DNA from: CAYYSY01 sp964474355
GTDB taxonomy: Bacteria > Myxococcota_A > UBA9160 > UBA4427
Direction: 5' to 3'
Assembly (NCBI GenBank): GCA_964474355.1
Contig: CAYYSY010000296.1
Location: forward strand, 1-12,969
DNA: 12,969 nt
Under the pieces are notes generated by a model. That model was not told the DNA's origin, ran no database searches, and was given only the letters and a program-made list of their open reading frames with translations. Position numbers and translations under genes: made by a program. Below are positions 6,101 through 12,758 of this stretch, piece after piece. Position 1 is the stretch's first letter. The number at the start of each line of letters is the position of its first letter.

Positions 6101-6709
6101 GTGCTGACCCTCTACTTCGCCCCCCGCACGCGCTCGGTCCGCATCGCCTGGCTGCTCGAAGAGCTCGGCCTGGCCTACCAGCTCGAGCGCGCTGAGTTCG
6201 TCCCGCCCGAGCGCCGGTTCTTCTCGCAGGCAACGCCGACCGGGCGCTTCCCGACGCTCGTCGATGGGGACGTCACGCTCTGCGAGTCGGGGGCGATCGT
6301 CGAGTACGTGCTCGAGCGTTACGGCGAGGGCCGCCTCGCGCCGGCGCTCGACTCTCCCGACCGGCCGCGATACCTGCAATGGCTCCACTACGCCGAGAGC
6401 AGCGCCTTCCCGCCCGTCGGCATCATCGTGTGGCTGACGCGCTATCGCGGCGGGCAGGACGACGAGGACGGCCTGCTCGACGACGCGCGCGCCCGCGCTG
6501 CCTCGGCGCTCTCGTTCATCGAGGATGGGATCGGCGACGGCGACTGGCTCGTCGGCGACACGTTCACGGCGGCGGACGTGATGATGGGCTTCTCGGTCCT
6601 GGCCGCGAAGTCGGTGGGCGTGCTCGACGATCGCTTCCCGCGACTGAACGCGTACCTCGGGCGGATCTTCGAGCGGCCCGCGTTCCAGAAGGTGGCGGCG
6701 CTCGACTGA
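6101..6709 (+). CDS. Glutathione S-transferase family protein
   Basis: A 202-residue cytoplasmic protein of the usual GST length. The N-terminal thioredoxin-like domain (1-75) reads LTLYFAPRTRSVRIAWLLEELG, with Ser12 in the position often used to activate glutathione. The cis-proline is Pro51 in GRFPTLVDG, and the glutathione-binding ESGAIVEYV has Glu62-Ser63. The all-helical C-terminal domain (about 85-202) contains FTAADVMMGF, the conserved N-capping segment of GST helix 6, and ends with the common FPRLNAYLGRIFERPAFQK. Such enzymes conjugate or reduce electrophiles with glutathione; the substrate cannot be inferred. A longer frame from 5975 adds an Arg/Pro-rich, non-GST stretch, so GTG 6101 is preferred. 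The ABM-fold gene starts 25 bases later, probably in the same operon. Confidence 0.9.
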   Translation: MLTLYFAPRTRSVRIAWLLEELGLAYQLERAEFVPPERRFFSQATPTGRFPTLVDGDVTLCESGAIVEYVLERYGEGRLAPALDSPDRPRYLQWLHYAESSAFPPVGIIVWLTRYRGGQDDEDGLLDDARARAASALSFIEDGIGDGDWLVGDTFTAADVMMGFSVLAAKSVGVLDDRFPRLNAYLGRIFERPAFQKVAALD

Positions 6710-6723
6710 TGTCGGTCCCGCTC

Positions 6724-6728
6724 GGGAG
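6724..6728 (+). promoter_or_regulatory. Shine-Dalgarno of the ABM-fold gene
   Basis: GGGAG lies six bases before ATG 6735 and supports this start. Confidence 0.6.
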
Positions 6729-6734
6729 ACGCGC

Positions 6735-7052
6735 ATGATCGTGATCACAGCGACCGTCGAGTTGCACGCACGGCATTGGGAGGACGCCAAGGCGTTGGCC
6801 CAACGTCACTGCGAAGCGTCGCGCCGGGAGCCCGGCTGCATCTCCCACGACTGGTACCCGCATCCCACGCGCGAGCACACGCTCTTCTTCTACGAGCGGT
6901 GGCGCGATCGCGCCGCCATCGACGCGCACTTCGCCGAGCCGTACTCGGCGGAGCTGGTGCAATGCTTCCAGAGCTGGGCGCGCTCCGACGTCGTGCTGCG
7001 GATGCTGACGGCCGGCGAGGTCGACGAGCGGGTGATCGTCCGGGCGGGCTGA
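6735..7052 (+). CDS. Antibiotic biosynthesis monooxygenase (ABM) fold protein, YgiN-like quinol monooxygenase family
   Basis: A 105-residue protein of the small ferredoxin-like ABM family. It shows ITATVELHARHWEDAKALAQRHCEASRREPGCISHDWYPHP, then HTLFFYERWRDRAAIDAHFAEPY. These are the family's two core signatures: 'EpGcl.y.....p......l.E.w.s..al.aH...'. The conserved His in DAHF closes the typical active-site cavity. Members act as dimers that oxidise quinols or polyketide intermediates without a cofactor, but many are uncharacterised. The protein is cytoplasmic. It follows the GST gene by 25 bases with a good Shine-Dalgarno, suggesting the two act on electrophilic or quinone-type compounds; this is inference from neighbourhood. 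It ends four bases before the end of the convergent Mut7-C gene, with no terminator seen between. Confidence 0.88.
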   Translation: MIVITATVELHARHWEDAKALAQRHCEASRREPGCISHDWYPHPTREHTLFFYERWRDRAAIDAHFAEPYSAELVQCFQSWARSDVVLRMLTAGEVDERVIVRAG

Positions 7053-7056
7053 GCCA

Positions 7057-7650
7057 TCAGATCTCGGCGAGCACGGCGTCGACGAACGCGCGCATGCGGT
7101 CGGTGTGCGAGCCCTCCCAGAAGAGCCGATCGCAAGCGGGGCAGCGATGCAGCCCGAGCCCCTGCTGAGTCACGTCTTCGGGCACCCGGCCGGCGACCTC
7201 GGCCGCGGCGATGAGCTCGAGCGGTCGATTGCAGTCGGCACATCGAGAGAAGAGCCGGGTCTCGCCCGCGAGCCCGAAGTGCCGCATGACATCGACGAGC
7301 TGCTCGGGCCAGTCGTCGGTCGGTAGGACGTAGATCGTCGAGACCCACCACTCGTCGGGCAGCGCGCGGTCTCGTGTCAGGACGACCCGCTCTTCTTCGA
7401 GGCTGCACCGCACGAGGTCGGCGTCATCGATTTCGGGATGCCACGCGCAGTCGACGCCGAGCAGGCGAAGCCAGCGCGCCAGCCGGCCGAGCATGGCGTC
7501 GGCGATGAAGCGAGGAGCGTCACCGGAGCGGGGCCACGGCGGCACGAGCCGGATGCCCACGCGCTGGCCGCAGGCGCACCAGATCGTGCGGCCCCCATCG
7601 AAGCGTGACTCGTCGTAGGCCCGGTCGCAGCCCTCGCATCGAACCGACAT
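7057..7650 (-). CDS. Mut7-C ribonuclease domain protein with an N-terminal zinc-ribbon-like segment
   Basis: A 197-residue protein. The central part is the Mut7-C (PIN-like nuclease fold) domain: FIADAMLGRLARWLRLLGVD with Asp51, then EEERVVLTRDRAL with Asp94, the conserved acidic positions expected to bind a metal. The C-terminal zinc site is complete: CADC (Cys137, Cys140) and CPACDRLFWEGSH (Cys170, Cys173). Before the domain lies a second cysteine cluster, CEGC (Cys5, Cys8) and CAC (Cys25, Cys27), which looks like an extra small zinc ribbon. Bacterial Mut7-C proteins are presumed RNases; their targets are unknown. ATG 7650 is chosen because GGAGGAG (7660-7654) stands before it; the upstream ATG 7683 has no such site. 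The gene follows parC on the same strand after 65 bases and may be cotranscribed with it. Confidence 0.88.
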   Translation of the reverse strand: MSVRCEGCDRAYDESRFDGGRTIWCACGQRVGIRLVPPWPRSGDAPRFIADAMLGRLARWLRLLGVDCAWHPEIDDADLVRCSLEEERVVLTRDRALPDEWWVSTIYVLPTDDWPEQLVDVMRHFGLAGETRLFSRCADCNRPLELIAAAEVAGRVPEDVTQQGLGLHRCPACDRLFWEGSHTDRMRAFVDAVLAEI

Positions 7651-7653
7651 CGA

Positions 7654-7660
7654 CTCCTCC
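7654..7660 (-). promoter_or_regulatory. Strong Shine-Dalgarno deciding the Mut7-C start
   Basis: GGAGGAG on the minus strand lies three to five bases before ATG 7650. It makes this start clearly better than the in-frame ATG 33 bases upstream at 7683. Confidence 0.7.
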
Positions 7661-7715
7661 GCTGGGAATCGACCAGCATGCATCAGCGAGGTGCGAAGAT
7701 CGAGTGAGGCCGCGC

Positions 7716-9818
7716 CTACAGCAGCTTGCCCTGCTTGGGCTCGCGGCGGCCCTTCTTCTTGGCCGCCTTCTTCTTGCTCTTGGCGGGCGCCTTGCGACCG
7801 GCCTTCTTCTTGGCCGGGCTCTTCGCCGAAGCCTTCGCGGGTGCCTTCTTCTTCGCGGGCGCAGCGGCCGCCGCCCCGCCGCCCTGCGGCCCCGCCGGCT
7901 TGCGCTTCGCCGGCTCCGTCAGCTTCACCTTCGACACCGGCTTCGGCGCGAGCCGCACGCCGCGTGCGGTCGGGCTGCTCGAGAGCTGCAGCTCGGCCAG
8001 ATCGTAGTCGGCGCTCTTCACCCGCTGCCGCTTCTGCGGCACGAAGCCGAGGTGCAGCTTGCCCGTCTCACCGGCCGGTAGCAGCAGATCGACCTTGCCC
8101 GCCTTGTCCTTGACGAGCGAGTACTCCTTGTTGCGGATGAACTTCTCGATCCGCACGAGCTTGCCGAAGGCGAACCTCTTCTTGTCGCGATAGACGACCG
8201 TGAACTCGACGCCCTCGTCTTCCTTGAACACGTCGGCATAGATCAGCTTGCCGCTGAAGAAGACCTTCTCAGGGCTCTGCATGATGCGATAGCCGCCGTC
8301 GTCACCGATCGCCAGGACGTAGTCGAACTCGCTGACGCTCATCTTGAACGCGTCGCCGCGCACGTCGGTGCCGAAGAAGCCCGACTTCGGGTCGAACGCG
8401 AGGCGCAGGTTCTGGCGCGCCACGGCCTTCTTGTCGACGGCCTTGATGCGGGTGATCTCGGTGCGGCGGGGGTACTGGTCGCCGAACTTGTCGATCAGCC
8501 CCTCGAGGTAATCGACCGTCGTCTTGTTCATGTTCTTGAGCTTGCGCTCGATGGCCTTGATGTCGGCGACGATCGCGTCGATCTCCTTGCGATTGCGCTC
8601 GATGTCGTAGGCCGAGATGCGGCGGATTCGGATCTCGAGAAGCCGCGTCACGTCCTCGTCGACCATGGGCCGGATGAACTGACGCTTGAACTTCTGCATG
8701 CCGTCCCAGACGGCCTTGCGCACGGCCTCGGCCGTCTTCGCCTTCTCGATCTTCTGGTAGACCTTCTTCTCGATGAAGATCTGCTCGAGGGTCAGCCAGT
8801 GCTGCTTGTCGATCAGCTGATCGCGGTCGTACTCGAGCTCGGCCTTCAGCTGCTCCTTGAGCAGCTTCGTGAGGTACTTGATGATCTCGGTGACCGTCAT
8901 CTGCTCGGGCCGCCGGTCGCGAATCACCGTCAGGTTCGACGACACGGACACGCTGCAGTCGGTGTAGGCGTAGAGCTGCGGGATCACCTCCTTCGGCGTC
9001 GCGCCGCGCGCGAGCGTCAGCTCGACCTCGACCTTGTCGGTCGTGAAGTCGTTGATGCTCGCGATCTTGACGCGCCCCTTGCCCACCGCCGCCTCGATGC
9101 TGGCGATCAGGCTCTCGGTGCTCGTGCCGTAGGGGATCTCGGTGATGACGACGTGCTTCTGGTCACGCGTCTCGATCTTCGCCCGCGCCTCGACCTTGCC
9201 CGCGCCGTCCTCGTAGGCGTCGACGTCCATCAGGCCGCCGGTCGGGAAGTCGGGGAAGAGCTTGACCTTCTTGCCCTGCGTGATGTCGATCTGCGCCTGC
9301 CAGAGCTCGGGCAGGTTGTGCGGCAGGATCTTCGTCGCCATGCCCACCGCGATGCCCTCGGTGCCGAGCATCAGCACCACGGGCAGCTTGGTGGGCAGGT
9401 GCACCGGCTCCTGGGTGCGCCCGTCGTAGCTGTCGACGAACTCGGTGAGCGGCGCGTGGAACATGGTCTCGAGCGCGAGCGGCGTGAGCCGGCACTCGAT
9501 GTAGCGCGCCGCGGCGGCCGGGTGGCCCGTCAGCAGGTTGCCGAAGTTGCCCTGGCGCTCGATGAAGTAGTCGCGGTTCGCGAGCACGACCAGCGCATCG
9601 CCGATCGACGCATCACCGTGCGGGTGCAGCTTCATCGTCTCGCCGATGACGTTGGCCACCTTGTGGAAGCGGCCATCGTTCATCTTGAAGAGCGTGTGCA
9701 GGATGCGCCGCTGCACGGGCTTGACCCCGTCGCGAACGTCGGGGATCGCCCGATCGAGCACCACGTAGCTCGAGTACTCGAGGAAGTGCTTCTGCATCAG
9801 GCTTTCGAGCTGGGCCAC
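7716..9818 (-). CDS. parC: DNA topoisomerase IV subunit A with a lysine-rich C-terminal tail
   Basis: A 700-residue type IIA topoisomerase subunit that cuts and rejoins DNA to unlink replicated chromosomes. The breakage-reunion domain starts at once (YSSYVVLDRAIPDVRDGVKPVQRRIL). The catalytic tyrosine is Tyr106 in AARYIECRL. The helix around HPHGDASIGDALV (65-77) is the quinolone-contact region; Ala70 and Asp74 occupy the places of E. coli ParC Ser80 and Glu84. A long coiled coil (about 350-450) and a shortened C-terminal beta-pinwheel-like region (about 455-630) follow. Residues about 633-700 are a tail of Lys/Ala/Pro with about 20 Lys and 4 Arg. The sequence is closer in style to Bacteroidetes-type ParC than to E. 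coli ParC or GyrA. GTG 9818 is preceded by AGGA at ten bases; ATG 9797 (Met8) is an alternative. parE lies 55 bases upstream, so parE-parC is an operon. Confidence 0.93.
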   Translation of the reverse strand: MAQLESLMQKHFLEYSSYVVLDRAIPDVRDGVKPVQRRILHTLFKMNDGRFHKVANVIGETMKLHPHGDASIGDALVVLANRDYFIERQGNFGNLLTGHPAAAARYIECRLTPLALETMFHAPLTEFVDSYDGRTQEPVHLPTKLPVVLMLGTEGIAVGMATKILPHNLPELWQAQIDITQGKKVKLFPDFPTGGLMDVDAYEDGAGKVEARAKIETRDQKHVVITEIPYGTSTESLIASIEAAVGKGRVKIASINDFTTDKVEVELTLARGATPKEVIPQLYAYTDCSVSVSSNLTVIRDRRPEQMTVTEIIKYLTKLLKEQLKAELEYDRDQLIDKQHWLTLEQIFIEKKVYQKIEKAKTAEAVRKAVWDGMQKFKRQFIRPMVDEDVTRLLEIRIRRISAYDIERNRKEIDAIVADIKAIERKLKNMNKTTVDYLEGLIDKFGDQYPRRTEITRIKAVDKKAVARQNLRLAFDPKSGFFGTDVRGDAFKMSVSEFDYVLAIGDDGGYRIMQSPEKVFFSGKLIYADVFKEDEGVEFTVVYRDKKRFAFGKLVRIEKFIRNKEYSLVKDKAGKVDLLLPAGETGKLHLGFVPQKRQRVKSADYDLAELQLSSSPTARGVRLAPKPVSKVKLTEPAKRKPAGPQGGGAAAAAPAKKKAPAKASAKSPAKKKAGRKAPAKSKKKAAKKKGRREPKQGKLL
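7719..7922 (-). other. Region coding the histone H1-like Lys/Ala/Pro tail of ParC
   Basis: The last ~68 codons of parC encode repeated PAKKK, APAK, SAKSPAKKK and KKAAKKK units after a GGGAAAAA linker. The composition is that of histone H1 or AlgP-like tails. On the plus strand it appears as repeated 'cttcttcttggc' units. The repeats are imperfect, and the frame continues from the topoisomerase without a break. Confidence 0.85.
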
Positions 9819-9873
9819 TAGCGATGTTTCCTGTCGAGTCGGGTGCGTTGCATGAGGAGGAGGACCTGGGCGC

Positions 9874-11706
9874 TCAGGCCACGTCCGTCAGCAGGTTGTC
9901 GACGATGAAGTCCTTGCGAGCGGGCGTGTTCTTGCCCATGAAGAACTCGAGGGTCTTGTTCACGTCGCCGATCGACTTCACGTTCACTGCCACGAGCCGG
10001 ATGCCCATGCCGATGAACTGGCCGAATTCCTTCGGGCTGATCTCGCCGAGGCCCTTGAAGCGGGTGACCTCTGCCTTGCCGAGGTCGCCGATCGCCGTGT
10101 CCCGCTCCTTCTCGCTGTAGCAGTACCGGGTCTCCTGCTTGTTCCTCACGCGGAAGAGCGGCGTCTCGAGGATGTAGACGTGGCCCTTCATGACGAGCTC
10201 CTCGAAGTAGCGGAGGAAGAACGTCAGCAGGAGGTTGCGGATATGCATGCCGTCGACGTCGGCGTCGGTGGCGATCACGACCTTGTTGTAACGGAGCCCG
10301 TCGATGCCGTCCTCGATGCCGAGGGCGCGCATGATGTTGTAGAGCTCCTCGTTCTTGTAGATCGCGTCGCGCTTCAGCCCGTGCGTGTTGAGCGGCTTGC
10401 CCTTGAGCGAGTAGATCGCCTGGGTGTAGACGTCGCGCGACGGCACCATCACGCCCGCCGCCGAGTCGCCCTCACTGAGGAAGATCGTGCTCTCGTCGCG
10501 CCGGTCGCCCTTGCTGTCGTCGAAGTGCACCTTGCAGTCGGTGAGCTTGGGGATGCGGATCGCGACCTTCTTGGCCCGCTCGCGCGCATCCTTCTTGATC
10601 GCCGAGAGCTCCTTCCGGAGACGCTCGTTGGCCGTGACCTTCTCGATCAGCTTCTTGGCCACCGGCTCGTTCTGGTGCAGCCAGCGCAGCACGTGGTCCT
10701 TCACCGCGGGCACGATCCACGAACGCACCTCGGTCGACCCGAGCTTGTTCTTCGTCTGGCTCTCGAAGACCGGATCCTGCAGCTTGATCGACACCGCACC
10801 CACGAGCCCGTCGCGCACGTCCTCACCGGCGAAGCTCTTCTTCGCGTACTCGTTCACGCCCTTCAGCAGGCCCTCGCGGAACGCGCTCTGGTGCGTGCCG
10901 CCGTCGTTCGTGTACTGGCCGTTCACGAACGAGTAATAGGTCTCGCCGTAGCTGTTGGTGTGGCTGAATGCGAACTCGAGGTGATCGGTCGAGCAGTGTA
11001 CGACGTCGTAGAGCGGCGGCTCCTCGCCGAACTCCTCGACGAGCAGGTCGCCCAGGCCGTTCTTGCTCTGGAACGACTTGCCGTTGTAGCTGAGCTTGAG
11101 ACCGCTGTTCAGGTACGCGTAGTACTTGAGCCGGTGCTCGACGAACTCCTCGCTGAACGCGAACTCGCCGAAGATCTCGGGATCGGGGCGGAAGCTGATG
11201 GCCGTGCCGTCGTGGGCCGTGCCCTGCTTGCCCTTCTTCTCCTTCTTGAGCTTGCCGCGCTCGAACGTGGCGGTGAGCGACTTGCCCTCGCGATAGCTCG
11301 TCACCTCGAACTCACTCGAGAGCGCGTTCACCGCCTTGGTGCCGACGCCGTTCAGCCCCACCGAGAACTGGAAGACGTCGTCGTTGTACTTGCCGCCCGT
11401 ATTGATCTGGGAAACGCAGTCGACCACCTTGCCGAGCGGGATGCCGCGGCCGTAGTCGCGCACGTAGATGAGGTCGTCCTCGCGCGTGATCTCGATCTTC
11501 TTGCCCGCGCCCATGATGAACTCGTCGACCGAGTTGTCGACGACCTCCTTCAGCATCACGTAGATGCCGTCGAGCGGATGACTGCCGTCGCCCAGACGCC
11601 CGATGTACATGCCGGTGCGGAGCCGGATGTGCTCGAGGGCGTCGAGTGTCTGGATCGCCTTCTCGTCGTAGGCGACCTTCTGCTTCGCGGCCTGCTGCCT
11701 GGCCAT
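9874..11706 (-). CDS. parE: DNA topoisomerase IV subunit B (ATPase subunit)
   Basis: A 610-residue GyrB/ParE-type subunit that powers strand passage by ATP. The GHKL ATPase domain shows RTGMYIG, EVVDNSVDEF (Glu54 as catalytic base, Asn58 for Mg), DYGRGIP, and GLNGVGTKAVNALS, the ATP lid. The transducer domain contains QTKNKLGSTEVR, whose lysine contacts ATP. The TOPRIM domain has LSEGDSAAG with Glu412 and ATDADVDGMHIR (Asp481, 483 and 485), the metal site for cleavage. The end is RFKGLGEISPKEF followed by FFMGKNTPARKDFIVDNL. No long insert is seen, so it is ParE-like rather than proteobacterial GyrB. Wording such as DADVDGMHIR, YCYSEKER and FFMGKNT closely recalls Bacteroidetes ParE. ATG 11706 is chosen because GAGGAG (11717-11712) lies five bases before it; GTG 11712 would overlap that site. 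It is the first gene of the parE-parC unit. Confidence 0.93.
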   Translation of the reverse strand: MARQQAAKQKVAYDEKAIQTLDALEHIRLRTGMYIGRLGDGSHPLDGIYVMLKEVVDNSVDEFIMGAGKKIEITREDDLIYVRDYGRGIPLGKVVDCVSQINTGGKYNDDVFQFSVGLNGVGTKAVNALSSEFEVTSYREGKSLTATFERGKLKKEKKGKQGTAHDGTAISFRPDPEIFGEFAFSEEFVEHRLKYYAYLNSGLKLSYNGKSFQSKNGLGDLLVEEFGEEPPLYDVVHCSTDHLEFAFSHTNSYGETYYSFVNGQYTNDGGTHQSAFREGLLKGVNEYAKKSFAGEDVRDGLVGAVSIKLQDPVFESQTKNKLGSTEVRSWIVPAVKDHVLRWLHQNEPVAKKLIEKVTANERLRKELSAIKKDARERAKKVAIRIPKLTDCKVHFDDSKGDRRDESTIFLSEGDSAAGVMVPSRDVYTQAIYSLKGKPLNTHGLKRDAIYKNEELYNIMRALGIEDGIDGLRYNKVVIATDADVDGMHIRNLLLTFFLRYFEELVMKGHVYILETPLFRVRNKQETRYCYSEKERDTAIGDLGKAEVTRFKGLGEISPKEFGQFIGMGIRLVAVNVKSIGDVNKTLEFFMGKNTPARKDFIVDNLLTDVA

Positions 11707-11711
11707 GGGCA

Positions 11712-11717
11712 CTCCTC
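11712..11717 (-). promoter_or_regulatory. Shine-Dalgarno deciding the parE start
   Basis: GAGGAG on the minus strand lies five bases before ATG 11706. It overlaps the alternative GTG at 11712, which it therefore argues against. Confidence 0.65.
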
Positions 11718-11806
11718 GCCCGGCGGCTGCGCGCCGGACGTACGTGTCGGGGTGGGACCAACTGTCGGGGGGGGGACGCCTCGGAAGGTCGGCGATTCCC
11801 CGAATT

Positions 11807-11812
11807 CGTCAA
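11807..11812 (-). promoter_or_regulatory. Possible -35 element (TTGACG) upstream of parE
   Basis: TTGACG on the minus strand matches the sigma-70 -35 consensus at five of six positions, about 100 bases before the parE start. No good -10 follows at 16-18 bases, so the match may be chance. Confidence 0.2.
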
Positions 11813-11876
11813 CCGGGGCGGGCTCTTTCGGACGGGCGGGGGCTCCCCTGCGGGCCCTCACGAGGCCCCCTCGGCC

Positions 11877-12611
11877 CTAGTCGATCGGCCGCTTCTCGAC
11901 GCTCCAGGCCCCGGACGGCGAGCGGAAGATCAGGATCCGCTGGCTCGTCCGAACCTGCCCGAGGGTGGCCGACGCCGTCACCTCCTCGAGCTCCTCGTGC
12001 ACGCGGAGCCGCTCGGCGAAGAAGCCGCCCGCGTCGGGCGAGAGCCCGTACGCCTGGCGATCCGTGACGACGATCGCAGTGCTCGACCCCAGCTCGACGT
12101 GGGTCACGGTCTCGTGGGGACCGACGTCGACCTGCAGCCACGTGGCGCTGCGCGAGTCGAAGCCGAGGATCCGCTGGGCGGTGGCGATGACCAGCACGCG
12201 CGGCGCGATCCACGCGAGCGCGTCGACCGACTCGCCGACGCGCAGCGGCAGCTCGCGCCAGGGGCCCGTGCCCGACGCCAGCGCCAGCAGCCGGCGATTC
12301 GTCATGACGAACGCGACGAGGCCCCGCTGCCCCTGCGCCACGACCGTCTCGCCGAGCTCGAGGCGGAAGTGATTGCGCCCGCCGCCCTGGGCATCGAAGC
12401 CGTAGACGTCCCGGTCGAGCACCTCGAGGGCGATCTGGTCCTCGAGCACCGGCTCGTCCTGGCGCACGACCGGGGGCGCGGCCGCGGCGACGCCGTCGAC
12501 GACCGCGAGCATCGCGGCGAGCCAGAGCGCCGAGAGAGGCGCCCCGAGCCGCCGTTTCGATCCTCGGCCCCCCGTCTGGCGGCGGAAGCGTGTTCTGGGC
12601 ATGGGCCGCAC
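11877..12611 (-). CDS. Secreted protein with about four and a half 39-residue repeats (beta-propeller-like), function unknown
   Basis: A 244-residue protein. An Arg/Lys-rich N-terminus and a hydrophobic segment (APLSALWLAAMLAVVDGVAAAA, about residues 24-45) form a signal peptide, so it is probably periplasmic. The mature part consists of units of 38, 40, 39, 39 and about 21 residues. They begin DVYGFDAQG, RRLLALASG, QRILGFDSRS, RQAYGLSPD and QRILIFRSPS. Each carries an aromatic residue about 13 positions in (HF, PW, TW, FF, AW), then 'l.v.E.v' and a hydrophobic strand ending in T(N/A/D/S) before the next unit. This is the pattern of beta-propeller blades; four to five blades are few for a closed ring. 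No enzyme motif is seen. GTG 12611 has GGAGA five bases upstream; ATG 12602 is an alternative. The gene precedes parE on the same strand by 170 bases and is divergent from dus. Confidence 0.72.
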   Translation of the reverse strand: MRPMPRTRFRRQTGGRGSKRRLGAPLSALWLAAMLAVVDGVAAAAPPVVRQDEPVLEDQIALEVLDRDVYGFDAQGGGRNHFRLELGETVVAQGQRGLVAFVMTNRRLLALASGTGPWRELPLRVGESVDALAWIAPRVLVIATAQRILGFDSRSATWLQVDVGPHETVTHVELGSSTAIVVTDRQAYGLSPDAGGFFAERLRVHEELEEVTASATLGQVRTSQRILIFRSPSGAWSVEKRPID

Positions 12612-12696
12612 GGCGTCTCCGAGTCGGTCCGCCCTCCCTTCTCACTGCCGCCCATTCCGGCGGAATCGGCTGCCGGGCGGACGGCGCACACGCCCG

Positions 12697-12702
12697 AGCG
12701 TA
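12697..12702 (-). promoter_or_regulatory. Possible -10 hexamer (TACGCT) for the secreted repeat protein gene
   Basis: TACGCT on the minus strand, followed by CG, lies about 85 bases before GTG 12611. The octamer is identical to the one upstream of the truncated hemoglobin gene. No clear -35 is seen. Confidence 0.22.
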
Positions 12703-12745
12703 CCCCAGCGCCGCGAGCGCGTGGTCACCCCCGCCGAAGGTGAGG

Positions 12746-12751
12746 TATCCA
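12746..12751 (+). promoter_or_regulatory. Possible -10 hexamer (TATCCA) immediately upstream of dus
   Basis: TATCCA matches the start of the -10 pattern but lacks the final T. It lies 7 nt before GTG 12759, the same spacing as the stronger elements at 670 and 6088. The weak AAGGG between them is too close to the start (3 nt) to be a normal Shine-Dalgarno. Confidence 0.3.
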
Positions 12752-12758
12752 AGGGCCC

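Noticed and set aside
7719..7922. Repeated CTTCTTCTTGGC-like units as a CRISPR or mobile repeat
   Set aside because: The repeats are imperfect, in phase with the ParC reading frame, and simply encode PAKKK-type residues. There are no spacers.
8799..9821. A 340-codon plus-strand frame opposite parC
   Set aside because: It is antisense to conserved ParC motifs, including the catalytic tyrosine region; its composition is that of a shadow frame.
11850..11876. A GGGCC...GGCCC inverted repeat just downstream of the secreted repeat protein gene
   Set aside because: It is a 5 bp stem without a T-tract in a very GC-rich gap, not enough to call a terminator.
10180..11880. A 566-codon open frame on the plus strand opposite parE
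   Set aside because: It is antisense to a clear ParE over its whole length. Its translation is hydrophilic low-complexity sequence with no motif; long antisense frames are expected in GC-rich coding DNA.
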